Positions 1 to 8,902 are shown, counted from the stretch's first letter. The stretch: DNA of 27,472 nt from Lachnospiraceae bacterium UBA3310 (GCA_002361355.1 DESQ01000027.1:1-27472), one strand, 5' to 3'. Notes: generated from the sequence alone by a model not told the origin. Translations and numbers: made by a program.

Positions 1-35
1 ATTGAATGACTGCCTGCGCCAGCCGCAAAAACCAC

Positions 36-719
36 TCACGCCTGCTCCCTCACCACCGAGAGCATCCCGTCCGACATGCCGTAAACCACATCCGCCGCCG
101 CGGCCACCGCCTCATTGTGGGTGACCACGATCACCGCATAGTTATCCTCATGGGCCAGTTTACACAAAAGCTCCACGATCACCTTCTCGTTCTGGCTGTC
201 CAGGTTTCCCGTGGGTTCGTCGGCGAGAAGGATCTCCCCGCCGGAGGCGATGGCTCTGGCAATGGCCACCCGTTGCTGTTCTCCGCCGCTGATCATGTTC
301 GGCCGCTTCCTGTAAAGAGTCTCCGGCAAATCCACCTTTTCCAGATACTCCTGCGCCCTCGCTTTCGCCTCTTTCCTCGGCACATGCTGCAGTTCCATGG
401 GAAACATCACGTTTTCCAGCACCGTCAGAAGCAGGAATAAATGAAATGCCTGATAGATCACAGAGGCGCGGTTTAACCGGTAGGCGTCCCGGTTCATCTT
501 CCGTATGTCCTGCCCCTCTATAAGGAGCGTCCCCTCCGTGGGCACATCCAACCCCGCGAGAAGAGAGAGAAACGTGCTCTTGCCGCTGCCGGACTTACCG
601 GTGATGGCATACACCTTTCCCCGTTCAAAGGAGCAGCTCACCTCCGAGAGCGCCTTTGTCTTCTGATACTTGGTCTGATAGATATAACTCACATGAATCG
701 CATCAATTATTTTTTCCAT
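36..719 (-). CDS. ABC transporter ATP-binding protein (MacB/LolD type)
   Basis: This 227-residue protein is the ATPase of an ABC exporter and should energise the two permeases encoded just upstream in the same operon. All nucleotide-binding motifs are visible: Walker A GKSGSGKST (41-49), Q-loop Gln90, signature SGGEQQR (144-150), Walker B ILLADE (163-168), D-loop GNLD and switch His201. The LADEPTGNLD block and short length are typical of the LolD/MacB/FtsE subfamily, which pairs with FtsX-like permeases. I chose the ATG at 717-719 because an AAGGAG site lies 5 bases before it; a longer frame to 743 has no such site. The substrate cannot be read from sequence; peptides, lipoproteins or antimicrobials are known for the subfamily. 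Confidence 0.93.
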   Translation of the reverse strand: MEKIIDAIHVSYIYQTKYQKTKALSEVSCSFERGKVYAITGKSGSGKSTFLSLLAGLDVPTEGTLLIEGQDIRKMNRDAYRLNRASVIYQAFHLFLLLTVLENVMFPMELQHVPRKEAKARAQEYLEKVDLPETLYRKRPNMISGGEQQRVAIARAIASGGEILLADEPTGNLDSQNEKVIVELLCKLAHEDNYAVIVVTHNEAVAAAADVVYGMSDGMLSVVREQA

Positions 720-763
720 TTTTTGCTCCTTCCTCTGGCACACAATGATATTTTCTATGCCTT

Positions 764-2644
764 TTATTTTCCCGCCTCCGCAAGAAGCGCCAGCGGCTCC
801 CGTTTCAGGTTTTCACAGACTCCCGTCAGCGCCGCCGCAAATGTAAACAGGAAAACACCGCCCCCGCAGGCTGCTGAAATCCGCCAGTCCGTCCCTGTCA
901 GATAAGCACCCGCCGCACTGGTCTCTGTTTCCGGCTCATCCGCGCTTTGACTCCCCTCTTTTCTCTCCCGGTCAAGCTGTACCGCCCCGTTGCTGAAACG
1001 GGTATCGAAGAGCGCCGTCTCCTCCATCCCGGCCGCTGCATGTGCCGCAAAGACCTGCCCGCCAAAAGCACCCGCCGCACTGCCCGCCAGAGCGATCACT
1101 AAAATGCCGGTGAGAAGAGAACGGACACACTGTCCCTTCGTCATGCCAAGCCCCCGTTCGATGGCCGTCCGCTTCTTCTGTTTCGTGATAAAGAGATGGC
1201 AGAAAAAAATCGCGATACAGACCGCGCTTACAATCCCCGTGGCCAGCAGAAAAAGCGACATGTTCCGCATATTTTTCAGGCCGCCCTCCAGTCTGGTGTA
1301 GCCACCGTCGTAGAAGGTGATCTCCACGTTGTCTATGCCCTGTGCCTCCCAGAGCGCCTTATATTTTTCGATGCTCTCGCTGCCGTTGGGAATCCGGAAG
1401 GCGGTGGTGTAGCCCTTCATGGGGCCATAGAGCGCGATGTTGTTTTCGTCGCTGTTTTTGATGGAGGCTGTTGGGATAAACACCTCGTTTCTGTCAAGTT
1501 GATACCCCCAGTCTCCTTCCGATCCGACGCCAACCTCATAGATTCCTTTGATGATATAATCGCTCTCCTCAAATGGCTCGTAAATGCCTCCCGCCGCATT
1601 CAGACACCCTTCCGCGCCGCCCCTGCCCGGGGAGGCTGCATAGTTGGCATAGCACAGCGCCAGATGCAGGGAATCCCCCACCTTGAGATGATTCCTTACA
1701 GCAAAGCGGTCCGGCACCAGGCACACCTTATTTCCCTGCCGGTAATCCTCCTCTGAGAACAATTCCCCCTCCGAAAGATAAGCCTGTTTTGTGTAAAAGG
1801 CCATGACCAAATTCAGATCCTGTGTGGCTGTCACCGGAAAGAACAGATTGCCTGCATTGCGCAGGGCGCAGTCCTCACACAATCTAAGCCAGTCCTGCCC
1901 TTCCTTGGTGTCATAAAACCCCGGCGTCACTTCCGCCAGCCAGTCTCCTGTCAGCTCTGTAAGAATCCTGTTTCCGTCCCTGTCCGCCTGTGTGGAACGG
2001 GGCCCGTCGATGGGGGTATACTCCGGCGAAGATACTGAATTTTCTCTCCAATCATGGGGCAGCCCCTCCCCCAGCGCCATCAGATAAGTTTTATCCGCAT
2101 ACAGCTTCCGTGGATGTTCTGTGTTGTGGTCGCATAAATAAATCGGAGAAGTATTGACCGGATAAACGCTGTACAGTACCCGCTTTACCTCTATCTTCAC
2201 CGGGCCGGCAGGAACACAGTCCTCCAGCGGGGAAGCCTCTATGATCATATACTGCCAATAGCCCTCGTAATCTTCCTTCAATACATACTGAAACGGCAGC
2301 GCCTCATAGTAAGCCCGCTGCTCCGGCCCGCTCAGGTACCCGGCTCCCTCAAAATCGAGCACATCATCGGAAACCGTCTCTCCATAGACAGGTGTATTGT
2401 AATAGCGGTAGGCTTTTTCATCCGCCTCCCAAATTTCCGCCTGCACAATTTTTTCCGGCATCTGTTCCGCCGTACCGATGGTGGTAAAAATCGTCTCAAA
2501 CCGCTCCAGATTTTCCCCGCACAGCTTCCACAGGTTCCCGCCCGCACACACAAGCGCCACCGTAAAGGCAAGCAGCAGGAAAAAGGAAACCGTCTTCACC
2601 GGCGTGCGCAAAAGCCCGAGTAAACTGTTTTTTATCGCTGCCAT
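764..2644 (-). CDS. FtsX-like ABC transporter permease, large subunit
   Basis: This 626-residue membrane protein has the MacB/FtsX permease layout: one N-terminal membrane segment (about 18-37), a large extracytoplasmic domain of about 420 residues, then three C-terminal segments (about 459-486, 511-535 and 588-609). A cytoplasmic loop after the second segment carries TAIERGLGMTKGQ, like the short helix that contacts the ATPase in this family. The loop between segments three and four is unusually polar and acidic. A GGGGAGG site precedes the ATG by 7 bases. It lies between the smaller permease and the ATPase on the same strand and probably forms a heterodimeric permease with the former. Substrate unknown. 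Confidence 0.88.
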   Translation of the reverse strand: MAAIKNSLLGLLRTPVKTVSFFLLLAFTVALVCAGGNLWKLCGENLERFETIFTTIGTAEQMPEKIVQAEIWEADEKAYRYYNTPVYGETVSDDVLDFEGAGYLSGPEQRAYYEALPFQYVLKEDYEGYWQYMIIEASPLEDCVPAGPVKIEVKRVLYSVYPVNTSPIYLCDHNTEHPRKLYADKTYLMALGEGLPHDWRENSVSSPEYTPIDGPRSTQADRDGNRILTELTGDWLAEVTPGFYDTKEGQDWLRLCEDCALRNAGNLFFPVTATQDLNLVMAFYTKQAYLSEGELFSEEDYRQGNKVCLVPDRFAVRNHLKVGDSLHLALCYANYAASPGRGGAEGCLNAAGGIYEPFEESDYIIKGIYEVGVGSEGDWGYQLDRNEVFIPTASIKNSDENNIALYGPMKGYTTAFRIPNGSESIEKYKALWEAQGIDNVEITFYDGGYTRLEGGLKNMRNMSLFLLATGIVSAVCIAIFFCHLFITKQKKRTAIERGLGMTKGQCVRSLLTGILVIALAGSAAGAFGGQVFAAHAAAGMEETALFDTRFSNGAVQLDRERKEGSQSADEPETETSAAGAYLTGTDWRISAACGGGVFLFTFAAALTGVCENLKREPLALLAEAGK

Positions 2645-2668
2645 ATCTTTTCCTCCCCCGCTTCCGCT

Positions 2669-3898
2669 TTAATCATTCTTTGTGAGCACCTGCACCACAC
2701 TGAGCCTGTGCAGGGAAAAGAGCGCGACAGCCGTCCCCAGAAGGAACGTCAGGAAAAACAGCGCGCCCGCTAATGCCAGCACCCCTATCATCGTTCCAAA
2801 GAGAGAAAACGCGCCAAGACTGCCGGTCACACAGGAAAGCGCCGCCAAAAATGCCGTCTCCCCAAAGAATAGAAAGAAGCTCCTGCCCCGCCCCGCACCA
2901 AGGGAGCGCATCAGGGCGTATTCCTCCTGCCTGCTCTGTAAAGAAAGATAACTGCACAGGTAACCGATAAAAGCGATGATCGCCACAACAAAGGGCAGCA
3001 TCCCTCTAAGGAGCTCCAGATTCTTTGTGAGCGCCTCGGCGGAGCGGATAAAAGAATCATCCATGATGGTCAGCGCATTGCCGTCATAGCGAAACTGGGC
3101 CCGCGTAATCACCGGCAAAAATTTCACCTCGTCGTACATCTGCTCTTTCAGCGCATTCAACTGAAAAGGATCTCTCACTACAAAGGAACCGGAGTCCGCA
3201 AAAAAATCAATGCCCTGACTATGGTAAGCCTCCCGCACACAGTCAAGGGGCAAAATCACCTCCGGCGGCATCCACTCCCCGATATAGTCCCCGTTCTGCA
3301 TACTTCCAACGATCCGGTAAGTATCCGTCACAAGCGGCTCGATAAAAATCTCACTCCCCTCCAGCGCGCAGCGATAGTAATATGTAGTTAACATAACATC
3401 ATCCCCAAGCTGCAGTCCCCGCTCTTTCATGAGCTCTTCCTCCATCAGACACACCTTCTGCGATGTCTCCAAAACGCTCTCGTCCACGCCATCCAGAAAG
3501 GTGATCTGCTCCCTGCCCAGCCCGAAAGTTTCCGCCGGCGCATTCATGCCTCTGCCGTAATGGTTCAGATTTTCCCTGTATTCTTCCAGGGTAAACGAGC
3601 CGAATCCGAATTTCAGGCGGACGGTAAAGACCGGGTCTTTCACATACGCGGACTCCCGCACCCCTATCACCCGGTCCTCGCGGATCGCAATACACTCCCG
3701 CATGGAGCCGTTCAGATTGCTGATTCTGGCAAAAACCGGAATCCGCTCCGGCAGTTTTGCCAGCTCTTCCCGCGTGCTGTCCATATTTCCCGCGTAGATA
3801 TCCAGAATCAGGACGATGAGCACGCCGATCAACAGGTGGAGAATACTTTTATATTTATGCCGCGACACGTTTCTTCCGATTAGTCTTATGGCGGTCAT
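2669..3898 (-). CDS. FtsX-like ABC transporter permease, small subunit
   Basis: This 409-residue permease has one N-terminal membrane segment (ILHLLIGVLIVLILDIY), an extracytoplasmic domain of about 270 residues and three closely spaced C-terminal segments, as in FtsX/MacB proteins. The motif EYALMRSLGAGRGRSF between segments two and three is the typical coupling region. The start is placed at the ATG at 3896-3898 because GGAGG lies 6 bases before it. The stop codon of the upstream anti-sigma gene sits within that site, so the two genes are probably translationally coupled. A longer frame to 3925 would overlap the upstream gene. It is followed after 24 bases by the second permease, and the pair plus the ATPase form one exporter. 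Confidence 0.88.
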   Translation of the reverse strand: MTAIRLIGRNVSRHKYKSILHLLIGVLIVLILDIYAGNMDSTREELAKLPERIPVFARISNLNGSMRECIAIREDRVIGVRESAYVKDPVFTVRLKFGFGSFTLEEYRENLNHYGRGMNAPAETFGLGREQITFLDGVDESVLETSQKVCLMEEELMKERGLQLGDDVMLTTYYYRCALEGSEIFIEPLVTDTYRIVGSMQNGDYIGEWMPPEVILPLDCVREAYHSQGIDFFADSGSFVVRDPFQLNALKEQMYDEVKFLPVITRAQFRYDGNALTIMDDSFIRSAEALTKNLELLRGMLPFVVAIIAFIGYLCSYLSLQSRQEEYALMRSLGAGRGRSFFLFFGETAFLAALSCVTGSLGAFSLFGTMIGVLALAGALFFLTFLLGTAVALFSLHRLSVVQVLTKND

Positions 3899-3899
3899 C

Positions 3900-4547
3900 T
3901 CACTCCTCCCGTTTTTCCCACACACATTTCAGTTCCGCGTAGCACTTGCCGTCCTCTTTGGTCAGCTCCAGTTCGTAACCTTTGATCCGTTCTCTCCTGT
4001 CCTTCACAATGTTATCGCTCACAAGCCAGAGCGTTAGCGAACCCTGCCTGACTTTGCCTGCATTCTCCGGCCGCTCCGGCGCCACCCACCACTCGATTCT
4101 GCCTCCCCTTTCTGTGATCGTATCGTCCCCCAGTATGGTAAAGTCCCTGTCATAGAGACAGTTTTCCGGCACCTCCAACCGAAAGGTACATTTATAGGGA
4201 TAGTAACGGGGATACCCGTCCTCATAGAAATCCTCAATATCCTCCCCCTCCGCAAGCTTCTGCCATGACTCCATCTTAAGCAGAGTCCGCTCTCCCTCCA
4301 CAAGCTTCTGCCAGCCATTCTCCTCCGTGGCCGCGTAGACCACAAGTTCATCCCCGGTAAACCCCGGCGTCCCAAACCACAGAAGCAAAAGCAACAGGCA
4401 GGCGGCAAACACCGCCGCGGGCACTCTCACAGCCAGCCGTTTTCTGCTGTGTCTGTGCGCCTTTATGCCTTCCAGGACACGGCCCTTCGCCTCCTCGTCC
4501 AAAACAATGCGTCCCGCCACTTCCGAAAGTCTGTCTTCCTCTCTCAT
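3900..4547 (-). CDS. Putative membrane-anchored anti-sigma factor
   Basis: This 215-residue protein has a charged N-terminal cytoplasmic part of about 40 residues, one membrane segment (VPAAVFAACLLLLLLWFGTP, about 44-63) and an extracytoplasmic domain of about 150 residues rich in Glu, Tyr and Trp. A short cytoplasmic head, one membrane pass and an outer sensor domain, encoded directly after an ECF sigma factor, suggest an anti-sigma factor that holds the sigma at the membrane. The head lacks the HxxxCxxC zinc motif of the ZAS class, so it is not a classical RsrA/ChrR type. The gene starts 4 bases after the sigma gene and its stop overlaps the ribosome site of the next permease. Function is inferred from context. 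Confidence 0.65.
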   Translation of the reverse strand: MREEDRLSEVAGRIVLDEEAKGRVLEGIKAHRHSRKRLAVRVPAAVFAACLLLLLLWFGTPGFTGDELVVYAATEENGWQKLVEGERTLLKMESWQKLAEGEDIEDFYEDGYPRYYPYKCTFRLEVPENCLYDRDFTILGDDTITERGGRIEWWVAPERPENAGKVRQGSLTLWLVSDNIVKDRRERIKGYELELTKEDGKCYAELKCVWEKREE

Positions 4548-4551
4548 AACC

Positions 4552-5034
4552 TCATACCTCCCCTACTATCTCCCGCAGTTTCTTCCGCCCTCTCTCCAGC
4601 CGTTTTCTGACGGACGCTTCCGACATCTTAAGCATACGGGCGATCTCCTTTCCCTGATACCCCTCCACATAATGAAGCATCAAAATCTCCCTGTATTTTT
4701 CCGGCAAAAGCAAAAGAGCGTCCATCAGCCTGGTATCCTCTTTTGTCTCGTAATACCGGGAGAGCTGCTCCATGGAAATCCTGGGATGGTTTTTATAGAA
4801 ACGCAGTCTGTTCTTACAAAGGTTGATATCCACCCGGATCAGCCATGCTTTCCTGTATTCTTCCGTCTCAAAGTGTTTGGAACACTCCATATATTTGATC
4901 AGCGTATCCTGCACCACATCCTCGGCGTCGAAGGCATTTTTCATCATCACAAAGGCAATCCGGTAAAGCATGTTGCCGTACTCAAAAAACACCTGCGCTA
5001 CACCCAGATCCGGGCAGTCCGTTCTTTTATCCAA
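4552..5034 (-). CDS. ECF-type RNA polymerase sigma factor
   Basis: This is an extracytoplasmic-function sigma-70 factor of about 160 residues. Region 2 is seen in FDAEDVVQDTLIKYM with the following helix up to CKNRLR, and region 4 in LLLLPEKYREILMLHYVEGY followed by the helix-turn-helix GKEIARMLKMSEASVRKRL. Regions 1 and 3 are absent, as expected for ECF sigmas. I place the start at the TTG at 5032-5034, preceded by GGCGGTG; an alternative ATG at 5082 would add 16 residues without a family match. It heads a tight leftward operon with its presumed anti-sigma and an ABC exporter, so it probably directs transcription of that operon. Confidence 0.9.
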   Translation of the reverse strand: MDKRTDCPDLGVAQVFFEYGNMLYRIAFVMMKNAFDAEDVVQDTLIKYMECSKHFETEEYRKAWLIRVDINLCKNRLRFYKNHPRISMEQLSRYYETKEDTRLMDALLLLPEKYREILMLHYVEGYQGKEIARMLKMSEASVRKRLERGRKKLREIVGEV

Positions 5035-5086
5035 TCTATCACCGCCTTGTTCGATACTAATAAAACACACAGCCCGGCACAAATGT

Positions 5087-5097
5087 GACAGGCTGTC
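5087..5097. repeat. Short palindrome between the araC and sigma genes
   Basis: GACAG-G-CTGTC is a perfect 11-base palindrome in the gap between the end of the AraC gene and the start of the sigma operon. It could be part of a control region for the sigma operon, but no strong promoter hexamers accompany it. Confidence 0.3.
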
Positions 5098-5121
5098 TCA
5101 AATTTTTTATACCATTTTCTG

Positions 5122-6003
5122 TCAGGCATTCCCGCCGCCGTTTCTCTTCCGGTACTCCCGGGGCGAACACCCCACCTGTTTCAAAAACTGCCTGTTAAAA
5201 TTGGAAAGATTGCTGTACCCACAGGCAAAAGCGATATCCGCAATCTGCTCCGCACTGTCACTTAACGCTTCGCAGGCCGCATGAATCCGCAACTGGGACA
5301 GATGCTCGATAGCTCCGATCCCCACCGCCTGCCGGAAACACCTCATAAAGTGGCTTTTGCTTAAGTGCACCAGATCCGCCAGTTGTTCCACCGTGATATC
5401 CTCTTTAAATCTCTGCGCCATATACTCGATGGCGGGTCGGATGGCCTCCGCCTCTTTGCCCTCCTGCTGCTTTTCAAAGACAATATCGCCGCTCTCTTCC
5501 AGAAGCCAGATCAGGCGGATCAGTTCGCTTTTCATAAGCAGATCCGCTCTGGCGCAGTTTCTTTGCACACAGGAAAAAATCTGTTCCACCAACGCCCTGA
5601 TCTTTTCATAATCCGCCGACTGCCTGCGGATGTAAACATGACTTCCCAGCCTGCCGTTTACCATCGGCCGGATACATTCATTCGTACAGCGGTCGCCGCT
5701 TCCCGCTCCCAACATTGCCGGGCTGAAAACAAGCGCGTTATAAATCAGTTCCTGTCCCTTACACGGATAGGCCGCGTGCAGCATATTGGGCGGTACGAGG
5801 AGGAACTCTCCCTCCCCCGCCTCCTGCTTCCGGCTGCCGCATAAAAAATCTCCCCTTCCCCGCAAAATATGGATCAGTTCAAATTCCCCGTGCCAGTGCA
5901 TCGGCACATTCACAAACCACTCCGGCAGCCTGCATTCATACTGGCTGTAGGGAACCAGCGTCGTGCTGTGCTGTCTTTTCTCCTGCGTTTCCCGATCAGG
6001 CAT
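5122..6003 (-). CDS. AraC-family transcriptional regulator, probable GH31 regulator
   Basis: This is a 293-residue regulator with an N-terminal cupin sensor domain (HWHGEFELI near residue 36) and a C-terminal AraC double helix-turn-helix of about 100 residues. The first DNA-binding helices lie in ITVEQLADLVHLSKSHFMRCFRQ and the second in IADIAFACGYSNLSNFNRQF, followed by the family signature GCSPREYRK. I chose the ATG at 6001-6003, with GGAGG 5 bases upstream, over an in-frame ATG 12 bases earlier. It is divergent from a GH31 glycosidase, the usual arrangement for an AraC protein that senses a sugar and activates its hydrolase gene. The promoter region holds repeats likely bound by it. The ligand is unknown. 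Confidence 0.9.
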   Translation of the reverse strand: MPDRETQEKRQHSTTLVPYSQYECRLPEWFVNVPMHWHGEFELIHILRGRGDFLCGSRKQEAGEGEFLLVPPNMLHAAYPCKGQELIYNALVFSPAMLGAGSGDRCTNECIRPMVNGRLGSHVYIRRQSADYEKIRALVEQIFSCVQRNCARADLLMKSELIRLIWLLEESGDIVFEKQQEGKEAEAIRPAIEYMAQRFKEDITVEQLADLVHLSKSHFMRCFRQAVGIGAIEHLSQLRIHAACEALSDSAEQIADIAFACGYSNLSNFNRQFLKQVGCSPREYRKRNGGGNA

Positions 6004-6040
6004 TTTTTCCTCCATTCCGCGAGCGCGCGCATTTGATATA

Positions 6041-6068
6041 ATCGTATTATTTTTTAGTAGTATCTCAA
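6041..6068 (-). promoter_or_regulatory. Predicted promoter of the AraC gene
   Basis: Read leftward, TTGAGA (6063-6068) and TACGAT (6041-6046) are separated by 16 bases and lie 37-65 bases before the AraC start codon. The repeats of the neighbouring operator overlap the -35 region, which would allow autoregulation. Confidence 0.5.
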
Positions 6069-6104
6069 TAGTATTTCTCGTTCTGTAATAGTATTATACT
6101 ATTA
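6055..6104. promoter_or_regulatory. Phased repeats, probable AraC-type operator
   Basis: Three direct copies of a TAATAGTAT-like element begin at 6055 (TAGTAGTAT), 6066 (CAATAGTAT) and 6086 (TAATAGTAT), 11 and 20 bases apart, so all fall on one helical face. The last copy is mirrored by ATACTATTA at 6096-6104, making a perfect 9+1+9 palindrome. Lying between the divergent AraC and GH31 genes, they are the obvious candidate binding sites for the AraC protein. This is inference from position and phasing. Confidence 0.6.
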
Positions 6105-6213
6105 TAACTCGTATCTCTCCCTTGTTTCAATGGGACATACGAAAGCGGAACGGTAATCTTTTATACAAAAACAACACAAACTACTCACAGAAAAGAAAAA
6201 CAGGAGGCAGAAC

Positions 6214-8241
6214 ATGATATTTGAAAATCAAAACGGCGCGCTGGTATGCCGCCATCTGGGGGAAACATTAAAAATAGAGGCTTGGGGGAAGGATTCTTTT
6301 CGCGTGCGCGCCTCCATGTCTCCCACGTTTACGGAAAATGCCTGGGCTTTGACCGAATCGGTCGAAAAGTGTGACGTACAGATCACCATTGAGGAGGAAG
6401 ACCACTGGGTCGGCGACGGTACCATCGACAAAAAAGAGATCGCCTCCATCGTAAACGGACGGCTGAAAGCTGTGGTCAATTTTGCGGGCGTCATCTCCTT
6501 CTACCGCGACCACAAACTGATCCTCCGGGAATATTTCAGGAACTACGACGGCACGCTGTCCCGAGAAAGCCGCTGTCTGAAACTCGTGAACAGAGAATGG
6601 AAGGGCGTCATCGGCGGGAGCGAGTATTCCCTGCATGTAAAGTTTGAGAGCCATAAAACCGAAAAGCTTTTCGGTATGGGACAGTACCAGCAGGACTGCA
6701 TGGATTTGAAAGGCTGTGTGCTGGAGCTTGCCCAGCGCAATTCCCAGATCTCCATTCCCTTCGCCGTCTCTTCTCTTGGCTACGGATTTTTGTGGAACAA
6801 TCCCGCCGTGGGGCAGGTGGCCTTCGGCAAGAATTACACGGAATGGGCTGCCCGGGCCACCAGGGAGATGGATTACTGGATCACTGCCGCAGACACGCCC
6901 AGGCAGATTCTTAACAATTACACCGCCGTCACAGGAAGAGCCGAAATGTTCCCCGAAGACCTGATGGGATTATGGCAGTGTAAACTCCGCTACCGCACCC
7001 AGGACGAAGTCTTAAGCGTAGCGCGCCAGTATCAGAAGGAAGGCATCAAGATCGACCAGATCGTCATTGATTTCTTCCACTGGACTGTGCAGGGCGACTG
7101 GAAATTCGACGAGAAATACTGGCCCGATCCGAAGGCTATGGTAGACGAACTTCACGCTATGGGCATCAAGGTGATCGTGTCCGTATGGCCCTCCGTCGAC
7201 CGGAAGAGTGAAAACTTCGGACCCATGATGGAACGCGGCCTGCTTATCCGGACGGAGCGCGGCGCAGCCCAGACCTATGACTATCAGGGCGACTGCGTGG
7301 AGATTGATCCCTTCAACCCCGAGGCCAGAAAATATGTGTGGGATGTGTGTAAGAGAAACTATTACGATTACGGCATCGACGCCTTCTGGCTGGATAACTC
7401 CGAGCCTGACTACGGCGTATACGACTTTGAAAACTACCGCTACCACGCCGGCCCCGCCCTGGCCGTGAGCAACCTTTATCCGCAGCTTTACAGCCGCACC
7501 TTCTACGACGGCATGAAGGCAGAAAACAAGGGCACTGTGGTCAACCTGCTTCGCTGTGCCTGGGCCGGCTCCCAGAAATACGGCAACGTGGTCTGGTCAG
7601 GCGATGTGCCAAGCACTTTCGAGGCTTTTGCCGACCAGTTACAGTGCGGCCTGAATATGGGACTTGCGGGTATCCCCTGGTGGACCACAGACATCGGCGG
7701 CTTCATGACCGACGACGTAAACGATCCGGATTTTAAACAGCTTCTGATCCGCTGGTACCAGTTCGCCGTATATTCTCCCGTGCTCCGTATGCACGGCGAC
7801 AGAGGCCCCTACAATATCCCGCCCCTCGACGACAGGGATTGGGGCGGCGGCTACCTTCACACCGGCCAGCCCAACGAGCTGTGGAGTTACAGGGAAGACA
7901 ACTACGCCATCATGAAAAAGTATTACGATATCCGCATCGACATGCATGACTATATTAAGAAGCTGTATGAGGAGGCACACGAAAACGGCTCTCCCCTTCT
8001 CCGAACCATGTTCTATGAATTTCCGGAGGATGAAACGTGCTGGGAATTACAAGACCAGTATATGTTCGGAGACAAGTACCTGATCGCGCCCATCCTGCAT
8101 TTGAACGAGTGGAAACGCGATGTCTATCTTCCCGCCGGGAAATGGAAACTGACCTCCACAGGCGAAATCTTCGAAGGCGGCCGCCTTGTAAGCGTGGACG
8201 CGCCCATCGACTACATGCCTGTACTGGAACTGCAAAAGTAA
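6214..8241 (+). CDS. Glycoside hydrolase family 31 alpha-glycosidase
   Basis: This 675-residue enzyme belongs to GH31, which hydrolyses alpha-glucosides or alpha-xylosides with retention of configuration. An N-terminal beta-sandwich (about 1-240) precedes a TIM barrel starting near GLWQCKLRYRTQDEV. The catalytic nucleophile is Asp394 in FWLDNSEPD and the acid/base is Asp464 in VVWSGDVPSTFEA. The following IPWWTTDIGGF and SPVLRMHG match conserved GH31 strands. No signal peptide is seen, so it should act in the cytoplasm on imported oligosaccharides. AGGAGG lies 7 bases before the ATG. It is divergent from its likely AraC regulator and ends at a hairpin. No sugar transporter is adjacent. Alpha-glucosidase versus alpha-xylosidase cannot be settled here. 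Confidence 0.93.
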   Translation: MIFENQNGALVCRHLGETLKIEAWGKDSFRVRASMSPTFTENAWALTESVEKCDVQITIEEEDHWVGDGTIDKKEIASIVNGRLKAVVNFAGVISFYRDHKLILREYFRNYDGTLSRESRCLKLVNREWKGVIGGSEYSLHVKFESHKTEKLFGMGQYQQDCMDLKGCVLELAQRNSQISIPFAVSSLGYGFLWNNPAVGQVAFGKNYTEWAARATREMDYWITAADTPRQILNNYTAVTGRAEMFPEDLMGLWQCKLRYRTQDEVLSVARQYQKEGIKIDQIVIDFFHWTVQGDWKFDEKYWPDPKAMVDELHAMGIKVIVSVWPSVDRKSENFGPMMERGLLIRTERGAAQTYDYQGDCVEIDPFNPEARKYVWDVCKRNYYDYGIDAFWLDNSEPDYGVYDFENYRYHAGPALAVSNLYPQLYSRTFYDGMKAENKGTVVNLLRCAWAGSQKYGNVVWSGDVPSTFEAFADQLQCGLNMGLAGIPWWTTDIGGFMTDDVNDPDFKQLLIRWYQFAVYSPVLRMHGDRGPYNIPPLDDRDWGGGYLHTGQPNELWSYREDNYAIMKKYYDIRIDMHDYIKKLYEEAHENGSPLLRTMFYEFPEDETCWELQDQYMFGDKYLIAPILHLNEWKRDVYLPAGKWKLTSTGEIFEGGRLVSVDAPIDYMPVLELQK

Positions 8242-8249
8242 CTGCCGGA

Positions 8250-8275
8250 AAGAGGGTGGCTTTAACCACCCTCTT
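8250..8275 (+). terminator. Terminator of the GH31 gene
   Basis: A 10-base perfect stem (AAGAGGGTGG with CCACCCTCTT) and a 6-base loop begin 9 bases after the GH31 stop codon. The following sequence is only moderately T-rich, so termination may be imperfect. Confidence 0.75.
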
Positions 8276-8469
8276 ACTATTTCATTACGTATATCTTTTT
8301 GCTTTACTATCCCGTAAATTTCATCCAATATTATTCCATATTTTATGCATATCATTTATTTTCATTTCTATGATCGTTAAATATTGTACAGTAGAAACGT
8401 AATCTTACATAAAACACATGGATACGCAGGCGGGCTACGGCCGCTCTGCACTTACTTTCGGAGAAAACG

Positions 8470-8829
8470 ATGGAATTTGGTGAATTTCTGGCTGAACTGC
8501 GCAAGGAAAAGGGATATTTACAAAAAGAAGTGGCCGCCTACCTGAATGTGACTGTGGCGACCATCTCCAACTATGAGAAAGGCGTACACACACCCGACCT
8601 GAGCACGCTCACAAAACTGGCGGATTTTTATGATGTGTCCACGGACTATCTCTTACAGAGAACCAAATACAAGGCGAGCATCAACACGCTCAACAAACCC
8701 TTATCCGCGGACTACACTCTCAGCGATCTCATGAACACCACGCTGGAGCTGGATCGGCACAACACCCAGTCGCTGTTGGATTATTTTGAGCTGTTGACGC
8801 TGCGCAACTCCGTCAAACGAGTAAAATAA
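8470..8829 (+). CDS. XRE-family helix-turn-helix regulator
   Basis: This 119-residue protein has a Cro/CI-type helix-turn-helix at about 5-60: FLAELRKEKGYLQKEVAAYL, then VTVATISNYEKGVHTPDLSTL and the closing helix LADFYDVSTDYLL. The C-terminal 55 residues form a short helical tail with no recognised effector domain. CGGAG lies 6 bases before the ATG. A possible promoter is TTGTAC near 8382 with an A/T-rich -10 about 17 bases on. It is a single-gene unit ending in a strong terminator shared with the convergent iron operon. Its targets are unknown. Confidence 0.9.
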   Translation: MEFGEFLAELRKEKGYLQKEVAAYLNVTVATISNYEKGVHTPDLSTLTKLADFYDVSTDYLLQRTKYKASINTLNKPLSADYTLSDLMNTTLELDRHNTQSLLDYFELLTLRNSVKRVK

Positions 8830-8834
8830 AAGAG

Positions 8835-8867
8835 GGACACGGTACTGCAAAAAACAGTACCGTGTCC
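8835..8867. terminator. Strong bidirectional terminator
   Basis: A 13-base perfect stem (GGACACGGTACTG / CAGTACCGTGTCC) with a 7-base A-rich loop lies between the convergent XRE gene and the iron operon. It is followed by ATTTATTT rightward and by CTCTTTTATTTT leftward, so it should end both transcripts. Confidence 0.88.
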
Positions 8868-8902
8868 TATTTATTTGTATGTCAGTAGCATGCTTTCCGC
8901 TT

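Noticed and set aside
6..440. Long rightward frame opposite the ABC ATPase
   Set aside because: It is the antisense shadow of a gene with complete ABC motifs; its His/Arg-rich composition is typical of such shadows.
3900..4547. Zinc-binding (ZAS) anti-sigma assignment
   Set aside because: The cytoplasmic head has no HxxxCxxC motif, so only a context-based anti-sigma call is made.
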